Shown here: in pieces, positions 19,752 through 31,591 of the stretch
How the letters are laid out: each line of letters opens with the position of its first letter
Numbering within the stretch: position 1 is the first letter of the stretch
Origin: Georhizobium profundi
GTDB taxonomy: Bacteria > Pseudomonadota > Alphaproteobacteria > Rhizobiales > Rhizobiaceae
DNA: 64,000 nt
Assembly: GCF_003952725.1 (NCBI RefSeq)
Contig: NZ_CP032509.1
Span: forward strand, 682,001 to 746,000
Reading direction: 5' to 3'
Made by a program: the position numbers and the translations under genes
The notes under the pieces: model-generated
What the model saw: the letters and a program-made list of their open reading frames with translations, nothing else
What the model was told of the DNA's origin: nothing
The model's database searches: none

Positions 19752-20915
19752 ATGTCGATGAAACTCCGGTCGCTGACCGTTGCCGGCTATCGCTCGCTCA
19801 AGTCGATCCGCATGGAGATCGGCGACGTCAATGTCTTCGTGGGCGACAATGGCGTCGGCAAATCCAATCTTTATCGGGCGCTGCATCTCGCCCAGTCAGC
19901 GGCCGAAGGGACGTTCGCGCGCGAAATCGCTGCGGAGGGCGGCATGGCGGCCGTACTCTGGACCGGCACGCGCAAGAAGGGGCGGCCGGTGCGCCTGTCG
20001 ATCGCCGTCGAACTTATCTACGAGGACACGGCGCTTGGCTGGCGCTACACGATCGATGCCGGCCTGACGCCGCCGATGGGCGCCGGATTTCCGTTCGAGC
20101 CGCAGATCAAGGAAGAGCGGCTCTCGATCGACCAGGGCCGGCGTGTCGTGGACGTAATGAAGCGCGCCGGTCAGGGACTGTCCTACCGCGATGCCGACGG
20201 GCGGATGCAGGAGTATCCCGTCAGGCTTCTCTCATCCGAAACGGGCTTGGCTGCGCTTGGCGGATCGGGGCTGCATGCGGAAGCGGCGATCGTGCGCGAT
20301 ACGCTTGCCCGGTTCCGCTTCTACCACGGCTTTCGCAGCGACGCCGGGTCGCCCTTGAGGGCAGCATCGCTTGCCGTGACGGCGCCCATGCTCGACATGG
20401 ACGGCAGCAATCTCGCGGCTGTGATGGCGACGTTGAAACATATCCGTGGCGATACGGTCGATCTCGACCGGGCCGTTGCCGATGCCTTGAAAGGTGCCTG
20501 GCTCGACATTCCGCTACCGGATCGCGAAGCGCGCTTCGGCGTCGTCTTCCCGCAATTCCCGCAGCGCGGTTTCTCGGCTGCCGAGTTGTCGGACGGGCAG
20601 ATCCGGTTCCTGGGCCTTGCCGCAGCCCTGCTTGCCTATCGCATACCGCCCTTCATTGCGCTGAATGAGCCCGAAGCGAGCCTGCATCCGTCTATGCTCT
20701 CGCCGCTTGCCGACATGATCGCGCGTGCGGCGAAGGATGCGCAGATCTGGGTCGTCACCCACGCGCCGGAACTGGCAGACCTCATCACGGACCGCACCGG
20801 TGTGCGGGCGAAGACGGTGATCCGGCAGGAGGATGGATCGACCTGGATCGAGAGCATGCGTCTGACGGGGCAGCTTCCGGACGAGGCCGACGAAATGGAT
20901 GATGACGACGCATGA
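19752..20915 (+). CDS. AAA/ABC-type ATPase of the RecF/SMC-like AAA_21 group
   Basis: The 387-residue protein has a Walker A motif near the N-terminus (VFVGDNGVGKSN), an ABC-like signature late in the sequence (ELSDGQIRFLGLA), a Walker B variant FIALNEPEASLHPSML in which Asn replaces the usual first Asp, and an H-loop WVVTHAPEL. This is the pattern of stand-alone AAA_21 ATPases related to RecF/OLD. No nuclease domain is visible, and its role is unknown. It begins ten bases after the bkd E3 stop, suggesting cotranscription with that operon, and ends at a bidirectional terminator. Confidence 0.85.
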   Translation: MSMKLRSLTVAGYRSLKSIRMEIGDVNVFVGDNGVGKSNLYRALHLAQSAAEGTFAREIAAEGGMAAVLWTGTRKKGRPVRLSIAVELIYEDTALGWRYTIDAGLTPPMGAGFPFEPQIKEERLSIDQGRRVVDVMKRAGQGLSYRDADGRMQEYPVRLLSSETGLAALGGSGLHAEAAIVRDTLARFRFYHGFRSDAGSPLRAASLAVTAPMLDMDGSNLAAVMATLKHIRGDTVDLDRAVADALKGAWLDIPLPDREARFGVVFPQFPQRGFSAAELSDGQIRFLGLAAALLAYRIPPFIALNEPEASLHPSMLSPLADMIARAAKDAQIWVVTHAPELADLITDRTGVRAKTVIRQEDGSTWIESMRLTGQLPDEADEMDDDDA

Positions 20916-20918
20916 AAA

Positions 20919-20945
20919 AAGCCGGCGGACGGGGCCCGCCGGCTT
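20919..20945. terminator. Bidirectional intrinsic terminator
   Basis: A ten-bp GC-rich stem (AAGCCGGCGG with CCGCCGGCTT) is preceded by an A-run, which is a T-run on the minus strand. It lies between the convergent ATPase and tal genes and can terminate both. Confidence 0.75.
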
Positions 20946-20968
20946 GATGCTCTTGAACCAGGTGCCGA

Positions 20969-21622
20969 TCAGGCGATCGTCTGGCCGGTCTTCTTCCAGT
21001 CTTCCAGGAACGTCTCGAGACCCTTGTCCGTCAGCGGGTGCTTGACGAGCGACTTGAGCGTGGCCGGCGGCGCAGTGACCACATCGGCGCCAATGAGAGC
21101 GGCGTCCTTGATGTGGTTCGCGGTGCGGATCGACGCTGCGAGGATTTCGGTGTCGAAGCCGTAATTGTCGTAGATCTGGCGGATCTCGCGGATCAGGTCC
21201 ATGCCGTCGAGATGGATGTCGTCGAGGCGGCCGATGAAGGGCGAGATGAACGTTGCGCCGGCCTTGGCAGCCAGGAGCGCCTGGTTGGCGGAGAAGCACA
21301 GGGTTACGTTGACCAGCTTGCCCTGTTCGGTGAGGGCCTTGCAGGCCTTGAGACCGGCGAGCGTGAGCGGCAGCTTGATGCAGACATTGTCGGCGATCGC
21401 ACCGAGAACTTCTGCTTCGCGCATCATGCCGTCATAGTCGACCGCAGTGACTTCGGCAGACACGGGACCTTCGACGATGTCGCAGATTTCCTTCGTGACT
21501 TCCTTGTAGTCGCGGCCGGACTTCATGATGAGCGAGGGGTTGGTCGTCACGCCGTCGAGAAGGCCGAAATCGTTCAGCTCCCGAATTTCGGCGACGTCGG
21601 CGGTATCGACAAAGAATTTCAT
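20969..21622 (-). CDS. tal: Transaldolase (TalC/FSA type)
   Basis: The 217-residue protein begins [13 protein letters not shown] and is of the short transaldolase class. The Schiff-base lysine is in NVCIKLPLT, and the sequence GVTTNPSLI and [12 protein letters not shown] are diagnostic. It interconverts sugar phosphates of the pentose phosphate pathway, or acts as fructose-6-phosphate aldolase in some relatives. In rhizobia the gene commonly sits beside priA, as here. The shared 94-base gap to priA holds both promoters. Confidence 0.93.
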   Translation of the reverse strand: MKFFVDTADVAEIRELNDFGLLDGVTTNPSLIMKSGRDYKEVTKEICDIVEGPVSAEVTAVDYDGMMREAEVLGAIADNVCIKLPLTLAGLKACKALTEQGKLVNVTLCFSANQALLAAKAGATFISPFIGRLDDIHLDGMDLIREIRQIYDNYGFDTEILAASIRTANHIKDAALIGADVVTAPPATLKSLVKHPLTDKGLETFLEDWKKTGQTIA

Positions 21623-21716
21623 CAGATTGTCTCTTCTGCTTTGCTTTGGCTGCCTGTTGGCCGGTAAGGCCGTTTCGGGTTCCCTTTAGACCAAACAGGG
21701 GGCAAGGTCACGCATC

Positions 21717-23951
21717 ATGACCCGCCATTCCGCTGCCGATTCTCAGAGCGTTCTGTTCGACGCGCCACCAACGCCCGTCGTCCCCGTGCCGGTCGTCTCC
21801 GTGCTCGTGCCGCTTCCGGCGCCCGAGCCATATTCCTATGTGGTGCCTGAGGGTCTGCAAGTCCAACCCGGATCGCTGGTACAAGTTCCGCTCGGCCCCC
21901 GTCAGGTGCTCGGCGTCGTGTGGGATGGGCCGCCGGGGCGTGAGATCGATGCGCGCAAGCTCAGGCCCATCACGCATGTCTTCGATTGTCCGCCGCTCGA
22001 TGCGGTGATGCGCCGGTTCATCGAATGGGTTGCCGATTATACGCTGTCGCCGCCCGGTCTCGTCGCGCGCATGGCGCTGAGGGCCCCGGCGGCGCTCGAT
22101 CCGGAGCCGATGATCGAGGGGTTGGCCGCGACCGGTGCCGTGCCCGAGAAGCTGACGCCTGCGCGGCGGCGCGTGCTGGACACGGCACAGGAAACCGGCG
22201 CCTGGACGAAATCGGGCCTTGCCCATGCGGCTGGCGTCTCGTCTTCCGTCGTCGACGGGCTCGTGAAGCAGGGCGCGTTCGCACCCATCCTTCTGCCGCC
22301 GCCGCCCGTCGTCGCTTTGCCCGATCCGACCTATGGCGGGGCGGAGCTCAGCGACGGGCAGGCTGGGTCTGCTGCGATCCTGCGCGAGGCGGTCGGCAAA
22401 GCACGGTTCGGTGTGCATCTTCTCGATGGCGTCACCGGTTCGGGCAAGACCGAGGTCTATTTCGCCGCCGTTGCAGAGGCCATCGAGCAGGGCAAGCAAG
22501 CGCTGATCCTGCTGCCGGAAATCGCGCTGACGCCGGCCTTTCTCGCTCGCTTCGAGGCCCGGTTCGGCGCGCCGCCGGCGGAGTGGCATTCCGAACTTGC
22601 GCCCCGTACCCGTGAAAGGGTCTGGCGGCAGGTGGTAGACGGGCGCGTGCGCATCGTCGTCGGCGCCCGCTCGGCACTCTTCCTGCCGTTCAAGGAGCTT
22701 GGCCTGATCGTCGTCGATGAAGAGCACGATCCGGCCTACAAGCAGGAAGATCGGGTGTTTTATCATGCGCGCGACATGGCGGTGGTGCGCGCGCGGCTGA
22801 CCGATTGCCCGGTGGTGCTCGCCTCGGCCACGCCGTCGATCGAAAGCCGGGTCAATGCGGAGGAGGGGCGTTACGGTCTCCTGAAGCTTTCCAGCCGATA
22901 TGCCGAAGCGGCAATGCCGGATTTGAAGCTGATCGACATGCGCCAAAGCCCACCCGCGCGGGGCGGCTTCCTGTCGCCGCTGCTTCTCAAGGCTGTCGCT
23001 GGTCGATTGGAACGCAAGGAGCAGTCGCTGCTCTTCCTCAATCGCCGGGGTTATGCGCCGCTGACGCTCTGCCGGGTCTGCGGACACCGCTTCCAGTGCC
23101 CGGATTGTTCAAGCTGGCTCGTCGAGCATCGGTTCCGCGGCCAGATCCAGTGCCACCATTGTGGCCATGCCGAACCGACGCCCCAGGCCTGCCCTGAATG
23201 CGGGACGCTCGATCATCTCGCAGCCTGCGGCCCGGGCGTCGAACGCATCGCGGAAGAGGTCGTCGGGCATTTTCCGGACGCGCGTATCGTCGTCATGTCG
23301 TCGGATCTGCTCGTCGGGGCAAAGCGCGTACGGCTGGAACTGGAGGCCATTGCCAAGGGGGAGGCCGACATCGTCATCGGCACACAATTGGTCGCCAAGG
23401 GACACAATTTTCCTCTGATGACGCTCGTCGGGATCGTCGATGCCGATGTCGGGCTGACGAGCGGCGACCCGCGGGCGGCGGAGCGCACGTTCCAGCTTCT
23501 CTCGCAGGTCACCGGGCGCGCCGGGCGCACCGGCCTCAAGAGCCTTGGTCTCATCCAGACCTACCAGCCGATGCATCCGGTGATGCAGGCGCTGGTATCG
23601 GGCGATGCGGATACGTTCTACGAGCGCGAAATCGCCGAGCGGGAACGGGCCAAGCTGCCGCCGTTTGGGCAACTGGCCGCGATCATCGTTTCGGCGAACA
23701 CCCGCGCCGAAGCGGACGAGCACGCGCGTGGCTTGCGCCGCGTTGCGCCTGCCGCCCGGGGCCTCACTGTGCTCGGACCGGCGGAAGCGCCACTCGCGCT
23801 CATTCGGGGGCGTCACAGGTTTCGGCTGCTGGTGCACGGCGAGAAGCGGGCCGACATGCAGGCCTATCTGAAGGCGATGCTCGCCAGCGGTCAGAAGGAG
23901 CGGGGATCGGTGCGCGTGCAGGTCGATATCAACCCGCAGAGCTTTCTCTGA
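21717..23951 (+). CDS. priA: Primosomal protein N' (replication restart helicase)
   Basis: The 744-residue PriA shows a 3'-DNA-binding domain at the N-terminus, the helicase Walker A DGVTGSGKTEVY (about residues 238-250), the DEEH box in VVDEEHDPAYKQED, and zinc-binding cysteine clusters from CRVCGHRFQCPDC through CHHC to CPEC. The helicase C-lobe contains IGTQLVAKGHNFP and GRAGR. It restarts stalled replication forks. The length and all motifs are normal. Confidence 0.96.
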   Translation: MTRHSAADSQSVLFDAPPTPVVPVPVVSVLVPLPAPEPYSYVVPEGLQVQPGSLVQVPLGPRQVLGVVWDGPPGREIDARKLRPITHVFDCPPLDAVMRRFIEWVADYTLSPPGLVARMALRAPAALDPEPMIEGLAATGAVPEKLTPARRRVLDTAQETGAWTKSGLAHAAGVSSSVVDGLVKQGAFAPILLPPPPVVALPDPTYGGAELSDGQAGSAAILREAVGKARFGVHLLDGVTGSGKTEVYFAAVAEAIEQGKQALILLPEIALTPAFLARFEARFGAPPAEWHSELAPRTRERVWRQVVDGRVRIVVGARSALFLPFKELGLIVVDEEHDPAYKQEDRVFYHARDMAVVRARLTDCPVVLASATPSIESRVNAEEGRYGLLKLSSRYAEAAMPDLKLIDMRQSPPARGGFLSPLLLKAVAGRLERKEQSLLFLNRRGYAPLTLCRVCGHRFQCPDCSSWLVEHRFRGQIQCHHCGHAEPTPQACPECGTLDHLAACGPGVERIAEEVVGHFPDARIVVMSSDLLVGAKRVRLELEAIAKGEADIVIGTQLVAKGHNFPLMTLVGIVDADVGLTSGDPRAAERTFQLLSQVTGRAGRTGLKSLGLIQTYQPMHPVMQALVSGDADTFYEREIAERERAKLPPFGQLAAIIVSANTRAEADEHARGLRRVAPAARGLTVLGPAEAPLALIRGRHRFRLLVHGEKRADMQAYLKAMLASGQKERGSVRVQVDINPQSFL

Positions 23952-24037
23952 CGGCAAAGCGGTGCGGCGTCACGCAGCGCTTTACCTGACGTTGCGCCTA
24001 TCCTATCGGTGCGAAGCGCAAATCAGGAGGTGCTTCG

Positions 24038-24397
24038 TTGGAATTTGCTTTTCCCTGGCCGGGCAGCCAAGGCGAATGGCTGGCGTTCGGTGCCGCCGTC
24101 GCGACCGCGCTTCTCGGGCTCTGGCACTTCGTTGCGCTGCTGTTTACCCATTTTCCAAACGCCTTGGCGGTTCGCGCGCAGGCCGCGGGCCTGCAATTCG
24201 GCGCAGGCGCCGTCGCCGTCCTGATGGCGCAGCCGCTCGTCTATCTGGCGATCGGAGCGGGATGGGCGGCCGCGGTTCTGATCAAGATCGTCGCGATGGC
24301 GCGCCACGGCAGGGCCGATGGCACCACACTGCTTTCGCTGATCCTGGCACTCGTTCTTGCCGTCCTGCCGCTCGGATACGTCTTCGGAATGCTCTGA
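24038..24397 (+). CDS. Small membrane protein of unknown function
   Basis: I choose TTG at 24038, seven bases after a perfect AGGAGG. The 119-residue product has three to four hydrophobic segments (WLAFGAAVATALLGLWHFVALLF; LQFGAGAVAVLMAQPLVYLAIGAGWAAAVLIKIVAMA; LSLILALVLAVLPLGYVFGML) and no recognisable enzymatic motif. It sits between priA and the ATP synthase operon on the same strand. I do not recognise a characterised family. Confidence 0.7.
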   Translation: MEFAFPWPGSQGEWLAFGAAVATALLGLWHFVALLFTHFPNALAVRAQAAGLQFGAGAVAVLMAQPLVYLAIGAGWAAAVLIKIVAMARHGRADGTTLLSLILALVLAVLPLGYVFGML

Positions 24398-24603
24398 CTG
24401 CGACGGAATGCGCCAAGAATGCGCCCAAAGCAGGCGTCCTGGCGTGTTGCGGGGGCGGAATTCCTATGTTAGACGAACCCCGAATTTCGGAGCGGGCGTG
24501 CCTTTCAGGCATTTGCTCTTGAAAATTACAGCAACAAATTCAAGGTGTTGTGGTTGGCCAGATTTCAACCGGCGGCGCTCTTGGGTACATTTGAGAGATT
24601 TGG

Positions 24604-25170
24604 GTGCCCGTGGCAGACACATCCCAGCTAATTTCCGGTGTTGCAGAACGGTATGCCTCCTCGCTTTTCGATCTTGCGAAAGAGGCCGGTGAAATCGATT
24701 CCGTCACGCGCGAACTCGACGCGTTCGAGGCGATGATCGCGGAAAGCACCGACCTGAAGCGACTGGTGATGAGCCCGGTTTTCTCGGCCGAGGATCAGGC
24801 GCGTGCCATTGGCGCAATCGTGGACCAGGGCAAGATTGCTGGTCTCGCCGGCAACTTCCTGAAGGTCGTCGCGGCCAATCGCCGTCTCTTCGCTCTTCCG
24901 GGCATCATCCGCTCCTTCCGCCAGCTTGCTGCCGCCGATCGCGGCGAAGTCGCTGCCGAGGTGACGAGCGCTCACTCGCTGGACGAGGCGCAGCAGCGCG
25001 AGCTTGCAGCGGCCCTTAGAGACGTCACGGGTAAGACCGTGTCGCTCAATATTCATGTCGATCCGTCAATACTCGGCGGCCTGATCGTCAAGGTCGGCTC
25101 GCGTCAGATCGACACATCGCTTCGTACGAAACTCTCATCGCTTAAGCTTGCACTGAAAGAGGTCGGCTGA
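24604..25170 (+). CDS. atpH: F1 ATP synthase subunit delta
   Basis: The 188-residue delta subunit starts at GTG 24604 (MPVADTSQL); GTG 24610 is an in-frame alternative. The segments [15 protein letters not shown] at the N-terminus and [24 protein letters not shown] at the C-terminus are typical. Delta links F1 to the b subunits of F0. It begins the atpHAGDC operon; its stop overlaps the atpA start (TGATGG). The F0 genes are not here, as usual in alphaproteobacteria. Confidence 0.95.
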   Translation: MPVADTSQLISGVAERYASSLFDLAKEAGEIDSVTRELDAFEAMIAESTDLKRLVMSPVFSAEDQARAIGAIVDQGKIAGLAGNFLKVVAANRRLFALPGIIRSFRQLAAADRGEVAAEVTSAHSLDEAQQRELAAALRDVTGKTVSLNIHVDPSILGGLIVKVGSRQIDTSLRTKLSSLKLALKEVG

Positions 25171-26699
25171 TGGATATCCGCGCCGCGGAAATTTCCGCAA
25201 TTCTCAAAGATCAAATCAAGAATTTCGGCCGCGAAGCCGAAGTTTCCGAAGTCGGCCAGGTGCTCTCCGTCGGTGACGGTATCGCTCGCGTCTACGGTCT
25301 GGACAACGTTCAGGCCGGTGAGATGGTCGAGTTCCCAGGCGGCATCCGCGGCATGGCGCTTAACCTCGAAGCCGACAATGTCGGCGTCGTCATCTTCGGC
25401 TCGGACCGGGACATCAAGGAAGGCGACATCGTCAAGCGGACGGGCGCCATCGTGGACGTGCCGGTCGGCAAGGGTCTCCTCGGCCGCGTCGTCGACGCGC
25501 TTGGCAACCCGATCGACGGCAAGGGCCCGATCGTTGCCGACGAACGGAAGCGCGTCGACGTCAAGGCGCCGGGCATCATCCCCCGCAAGTCAGTGCATGA
25601 GCCGATGTCGACCGGCCTCAAGGCCATCGACGCGCTCATCCCGGTTGGCCGCGGCCAGCGCGAGCTCGTCATCGGCGACCGTCAGACCGGCAAGACTGCG
25701 ATCATTCTCGACACGTTCCTGAACCAGAAGTCGCTGAACGAAGGTACGGACGAGAGCCAGAAGCTCTATTGCGTCTACGTCGCCGTCGGCCAGAAGCGCT
25801 CGACCGTCGCGCAGTTCGTCAAGGTTCTGGAAGAGCGCGGCGCGCTGCCCTACTCGATCGTCATCGCCGCGACCGCATCCGATCCTGCACCGATGCAGTA
25901 TCTGGCGCCGTTTGCCGGCTGCACGATGGGCGAGTATTTCCGCGACAACGGCATGCATGCCGTGATCGGTTATGACGATCTGTCCAAGCAGGCTGTCGCC
26001 TACCGCCAGATGTCGCTGCTGCTGCGCCGCCCGCCAGGCCGCGAAGCTTATCCCGGCGACGTTTTCTACCTGCACTCGCGCCTTCTCGAGCGCGCCGCCA
26101 AGCTCAATGACGAGCAGGGCGCCGGTTCGCTGACGGCTCTGCCGGTCATCGAAACGCAGGCAAACGACGTGTCGGCCTACATCCCGACCAACGTGATTTC
26201 GATCACCGACGGTCAGATCTTCCTCGAAACGGACCTTTTCTACCAGGGTGTCCGTCCGGCCGTGAACGTCGGTCTGTCGGTTTCGCGTGTGGGTTCGTCG
26301 GCTCAAATCAAGGCGATGAAGCAGGTTGCCGGCTCGATCAAGGGCGAGCTTGCGCAGTACCGCGAAATGGCGGCGTTCGCGCAGTTCGGCTCCGACCTCG
26401 ATGCCTCGACGCAGCGCCTCCTGAACCGTGGCGCACGCCTGACCGAACTTCTGAAGCAGCCGCAGTTCTCGCCGCTGAAGACGGAAGAGCAGGTCGTCGT
26501 GATCTATGCAGGCGTGAAGGGCTATCTCGACAAGCTGCCAGTCAGCGATGTCGGCAAGTTCGAGCGTGGGCTGCTCTCGCACATGCGCAACGAAGGCAAG
26601 GGCATCCTCGACGCCATCCGCACGGACAAGGCGCTCAAGGAAAACACCGAAGCCGACCTGCGCAAGGAACTCGACAAGTTCTCCAAGAACTTCGCTTGA
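25170..26699 (+). CDS. atpA: F1 ATP synthase subunit alpha
   Basis: A 509-residue alpha subunit with the non-catalytic nucleotide site GDRQTGKT at residues 169-176 and the family signature [14 protein letters not shown]. The N-terminal beta-barrel and the C-terminal helical domain are complete. Its ATG overlaps the last base of the atpH stop codon, so delta and alpha are translationally coupled. Confidence 0.98.
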   Translation: MDIRAAEISAILKDQIKNFGREAEVSEVGQVLSVGDGIARVYGLDNVQAGEMVEFPGGIRGMALNLEADNVGVVIFGSDRDIKEGDIVKRTGAIVDVPVGKGLLGRVVDALGNPIDGKGPIVADERKRVDVKAPGIIPRKSVHEPMSTGLKAIDALIPVGRGQRELVIGDRQTGKTAIILDTFLNQKSLNEGTDESQKLYCVYVAVGQKRSTVAQFVKVLEERGALPYSIVIAATASDPAPMQYLAPFAGCTMGEYFRDNGMHAVIGYDDLSKQAVAYRQMSLLLRRPPGREAYPGDVFYLHSRLLERAAKLNDEQGAGSLTALPVIETQANDVSAYIPTNVISITDGQIFLETDLFYQGVRPAVNVGLSVSRVGSSAQIKAMKQVAGSIKGELAQYREMAAFAQFGSDLDASTQRLLNRGARLTELLKQPQFSPLKTEEQVVVIYAGVKGYLDKLPVSDVGKFERGLLSHMRNEGKGILDAIRTDKALKENTEADLRKELDKFSKNFA

Positions 26700-26733
26700 G
26701 TTAATCAGACTCCGAGAAACGGACGGATAGCGG

Positions 26734-27633
26734 ATGCCTTCACTCAAGGATCTGAGAAACCGGATCGCCTCAGTCAAGGCGACGCAGAAGATCACCAAGG
26801 CGATGCAGATGGTCGCCGCGGCGAAGCTGCGTCGTGCGCAAGAGGCGGCGGAAGCTGCGCGGCCCTACTCGCAGCGCATGGGGGCGGTCCTCGCCAACAT
26901 CGCGAATGCAGTGGGTGACGGCGAGGATTCGCCGCGTCTGATGACGGGCACGGGCAAGAGCGACGTGCATCTGCTCGTCGTCTGCACGGCCGAGCGTGGT
27001 CTTTGCGGCGGTTTCAACTCGCAGATCGTGCGCCTGGCGCGCGAGCACATCCGCCGGCTCGTTTCGGAAGGCAAGCAGGTCAAGATCCTCTGCGTGGGCA
27101 AGAAGGGGTATGACATCCTTCGCCGTGACCACCGCGAGAAGATCATCGACCGCGTCGATCTTCGTGAAGTGAAGGCTGTCGGCTTCGTCGATGCCGACAA
27201 GATCGCACGCCAGGTCATCGCTCTGTTCGACCAGGGCGAGTTCGACGTCTGCACGCTGTTCTATTCGGAGTTCCGTTCGGTGATCTCGCAGATCCCGACG
27301 GCACAGCAGCTGATCCCCGCAAGCGCGCCTTCGGGCGACACTGCGGTGACGGAAGCGATGAATGCCCGTCTCGGCGGCGCGATCTACGAATACGAGCCGG
27401 ATGCCGGCGAAATCCTGACCGATCTGATTCCGCGCAACATCGCGGTCCAGATCTTCCGTGCTCTCCTTGAGAATGCTGCGTCCGAACAGGGTGCGCGCAT
27501 GTCCGCCATGGACAACGCGACGCGCAATGCGGGCGAGATGATCGAGAAGCTGACGCTTTCCTACAACCGCCAGCGTCAGGCTCAGATCACCAAGGAACTG
27601 ATCGAAATCATTTCGGGCGCGGAAGCGCTCTGA
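26734..27633 (+). CDS. atpG: F1 ATP synthase subunit gamma
   Basis: The 299-residue rotor subunit has the conserved N-terminal helix [33 protein letters not shown] region, the LCGGFNS motif, and the C-terminal helix [17 protein letters not shown]. It connects the alpha/beta hexamer to the membrane ring. It lies 34 bases after atpA and 28 bases before atpD. Confidence 0.97.
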   Translation: MPSLKDLRNRIASVKATQKITKAMQMVAAAKLRRAQEAAEAARPYSQRMGAVLANIANAVGDGEDSPRLMTGTGKSDVHLLVVCTAERGLCGGFNSQIVRLAREHIRRLVSEGKQVKILCVGKKGYDILRRDHREKIIDRVDLREVKAVGFVDADKIARQVIALFDQGEFDVCTLFYSEFRSVISQIPTAQQLIPASAPSGDTAVTEAMNARLGGAIYEYEPDAGEILTDLIPRNIAVQIFRALLENAASEQGARMSAMDNATRNAGEMIEKLTLSYNRQRQAQITKELIEIISGAEAL

Positions 27634-27643
27634 GGCTCTTTGA

Positions 27644-29215
<1,572 letters not shown>

Positions 29216-29305
29216 TCATTAGAGCAGATGGCGAATAGGGAGCGGTTGACGGACGCGCATTGCTGATACCCCGGTATCACCATGGTTTCCGTCGGCCGAC
29301 GAGAT

Positions 29306-29713
29306 ATGGCTGACACATTCAAGTTCGAACTCGTATCGCCTGAGCGTCTGCTCGTCTCGGCCGAAGCCGTCGCCGTCGTCCTGCCGGGTTCGGAAGGCGA
29401 AATGACGGTCATGGCGAAGCACGCGCCGCTGATGTCGACGCTGCGTCCGGGTGTGATCACGGTCGAACTGGCAGATGGCCAGAAGCAGTCGTTCATCGTG
29501 TTCGGCGGTTTCGCCGACATTCTGCCGGATGGCTGCACCGTGCTCGCCGAGGCTGGTTACGACCGCGCGGCCTTCGATGGTGCTGAGCTGGCACGTCGCA
29601 TCGAGGCTGCCCGCGCCGAGCGTGAACAGGCTTCTGGCGACGACCAGGCTTTCAAGCTCGACGAATATCTGAGCCAGTTGACGACGCTGCAGGGCTCCGT
29701 GCCTCCGGCATAG
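29306..29713 (+). CDS. atpC: F1 ATP synthase subunit epsilon
   Basis: From ATG 29306 ([16 protein letters not shown]) the protein has 135 residues with the canonical beta-sandwich segment [24 protein letters not shown] and a short C-terminal helical part. It couples gamma rotation to the F0 ring and can inhibit ATP hydrolysis. It ends the atp operon and is followed by a good terminator. Confidence 0.95.
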   Translation: MADTFKFELVSPERLLVSAEAVAVVLPGSEGEMTVMAKHAPLMSTLRPGVITVELADGQKQSFIVFGGFADILPDGCTVLAEAGYDRAAFDGAELARRIEAARAEREQASGDDQAFKLDEYLSQLTTLQGSVPPA

Positions 29714-29739
29714 GCTCCAGCGACCGATGAACAAAGGAG

Positions 29740-29768
29740 AACGCCGGCCTGAACAGGTCGGCGTTTTT
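29740..29768 (+). terminator. Intrinsic terminator of the atp operon
   Basis: AACGCCGGCCTG pairs with CAGGTCGGCGTT (one mismatch) around a two-base loop, followed by a T-run. It lies 27 bases after the atpC stop and in front of the convergent rppH gene. Confidence 0.85.
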
Positions 29769-29790
29769 CATTTTGGGCAACAGTGTGCGT

Positions 29791-30305
29791 CTAGCGGGCG
29801 GCGAGTGTTGAGAATGTCGAGACGACCGTCTCGTAGACACCGCGCTTGAAAGGCACGATGAGGTCCGGCAACGCGGCCATGGGCTTCCAGTCCCAGGCAT
29901 CGAACTCGGCCTCATGGCCGCCCGGGGAGGATTGATGGTGATTTCGCTCTCGTCGCCTTCGAAGCGGAACGCGAACCATTTCTGAGTCTGTCCCCGATAG
30001 CGGCCTTTCAGGCCGATGCCGATCAGATCAGCAGGAAGGTCGTAGTTGATCCAGTCCGGCGCTTCCGCAAGGAGGCTGACGGTTTTCATGCCGGTCTCTT
30101 CGTACAGCTCGCGCAGTGCAGCTGGATAAGGGTCTTCACCGGGATCGATGCCGCCCTGCGGCATCTGCCAGAGCTTTGACGTTCCAGCATGCTCCGAATC
30201 AGCGATGGGGATACGGCGCCCGACCCAGACGAGGCCTTCAGCATTCAGGACCATGGCCCCAACGCAGGGGCGATAGGGCAGGTCTTCAGCATTCACGCGG
30301 CTCAT
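29791..30305 (-). pseudogene. rppH: RNA pyrophosphohydrolase RppH with a one-base frameshift
   Basis: The minus-strand frame from 30305 ([20 protein letters not shown]) contains a complete Nudix box beginning [11 protein letters not shown] and ending [10 protein letters not shown], and continues to the segment EITINPP. There the frame leaves the family pattern. The expected tail ([14 protein letters not shown] to the stop at 29791) is found in the next frame. The break falls in a C-homopolymer (G-run at 29924-29927 on the plus strand); one more base would restore [10 protein letters not shown]. RppH removes the 5' pyrophosphate from RNAs before decay. The gene overlaps the upstream deacetylase by four bases. 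It may be a sequencing error or a true mutation affecting the last 60 or so residues. Confidence 0.85.
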
Positions 30306-31510
30306 CGGCTCGCAGCTCTGGATGAAGCCGGATCGAGCGCGATCGCAGATACGCTGACGATCTCGATGTTGCGGCGTGACGCCTGCCGCACCCATTCTGC
30401 AATCGCATCGACGCTCACATCGAAAGCGGAGGCAACGCCGATCGCTGCACCGTTGCGCACGGCGCTGCGTTCGAGCGCATCGAGTGCTTCCATGATCGCG
30501 CCGCGTTCGCGCCGGCTGTCGAGCACGATCTCGGCTTGACCGAATGGCGCACCGAAGGTTCTGGCGAGCATCTCGGAGCGCGACTGCGGCGCAGATCCGT
30601 CATCAAGGAACAGCAGGCCACGGTCAGCGATCTCGCGCATGACCGGCTCGAAGGCTTCGATGTCGGACATGAAGCGTCCGCCCATATAATTCATGACGCC
30701 CGTATAGTTCGTCATGCGGGCCAGTGATTTGTGAAGCGCCTCAATGTTGCTTTCCAACGGCGCTTCGACGGTAAGCGTGTTGGCGCCCGGGTCCACGGAG
30801 GGATAGTCGAAGGGTTCCAGCGGGATCTGCAGCAGGATTTCATGGCCACCACGGCGGGCGTCCTGCATCCAGCGCGTCAGGCTGTTGCCGCTTGCCGCAA
30901 AGGCAAGCGTGATCTCTTCGGGCAGCTTCTCGATCGCGTACTGGGTGCCCGTTTGGCTGAGCCCTAGCCCGCCGACGACGATCGCGATCTTCGCGCCGTT
31001 CGTGCCGGACCATGACCGTGCATAGGCTTCTGCCGAACGCTTACCGCCTGGAGAAATGGTGGGGATGGCACCGAATTCGGTTTCTTCGAGAAGCGCATCT
31101 TCCGGCAAATGCGCGACGCGCAGATCCTGGCCGACCGCGCCGCCGTCGATGATGAGCGGTCCGAGCCCTTCGCGGCTGCCCGGGCGGTAGGTCGTGACCA
31201 TGACGCCGTCGCCGGTCATTTCGGAAGCGATGTTGCCGCCTGCCGTGCCTGCCGTGCGGGCGGGGACGGTGCCTGTCTGAAGGTTTGCGTATTCGTCCGT
31301 TTCATCGGGCGCGACAACGGGTGTGTCGGCGGTTGCGACGGGCGCCGGTGAGCCGCTGAGGCCACTGGGCGACATGGCACTGTAAATGGAACCGGCGAGA
31401 AGCAGCACCACGGCCGCAGATGTGCCGAGCGCGAAGCGACCCGGCCACGGCCGGCGCCTCTGCCTCGACTTTCGGGCTTGGCCCAATGGAGTATCTAGCT
31501 TGTTACGCAC
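30302..31510 (-). CDS. Divergent polysaccharide deacetylase (YibQ-like) family protein
   Basis: The 402-residue protein has a cytoplasmic basic N-terminus, one membrane anchor (about residues 27-43, [17 protein letters not shown]), a Pro/Thr/Ala-rich linker, and a C-terminal NodB-like fold of the divergent deacetylase family: [42 protein letters not shown] and [13 protein letters not shown]. The usual Asp pair at the first motif (IDDLG in YibQ) is replaced by GG, so classical metal-dependent deacetylation is doubtful. It lies between ctpA and rppH, whose start it overlaps. A periplasmic envelope role is inferred from the neighbours. Confidence 0.85.
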   Translation of the reverse strand: MRNKLDTPLGQARKSRQRRRPWPGRFALGTSAAVVLLLAGSIYSAMSPSGLSGSPAPVATADTPVVAPDETDEYANLQTGTVPARTAGTAGGNIASEMTGDGVMVTTYRPGSREGLGPLIIDGGAVGQDLRVAHLPEDALLEETEFGAIPTISPGGKRSAEAYARSWSGTNGAKIAIVVGGLGLSQTGTQYAIEKLPEEITLAFAASGNSLTRWMQDARRGGHEILLQIPLEPFDYPSVDPGANTLTVEAPLESNIEALHKSLARMTNYTGVMNYMGGRFMSDIEAFEPVMREIADRGLLFLDDGSAPQSRSEMLARTFGAPFGQAEIVLDSRRERGAIMEALDALERSAVRNGAAIGVASAFDVSVDAIAEWVRQASRRNIEIVSVSAIALDPASSRAASR

Positions 31511-31591
31511 CGCTCACCGGTCTCATGACTGAGGGTGATTCGGCAAGACGCGGCGCTCAAAGAACGCCGCGTCGAAAGGATCCAGAGACCC

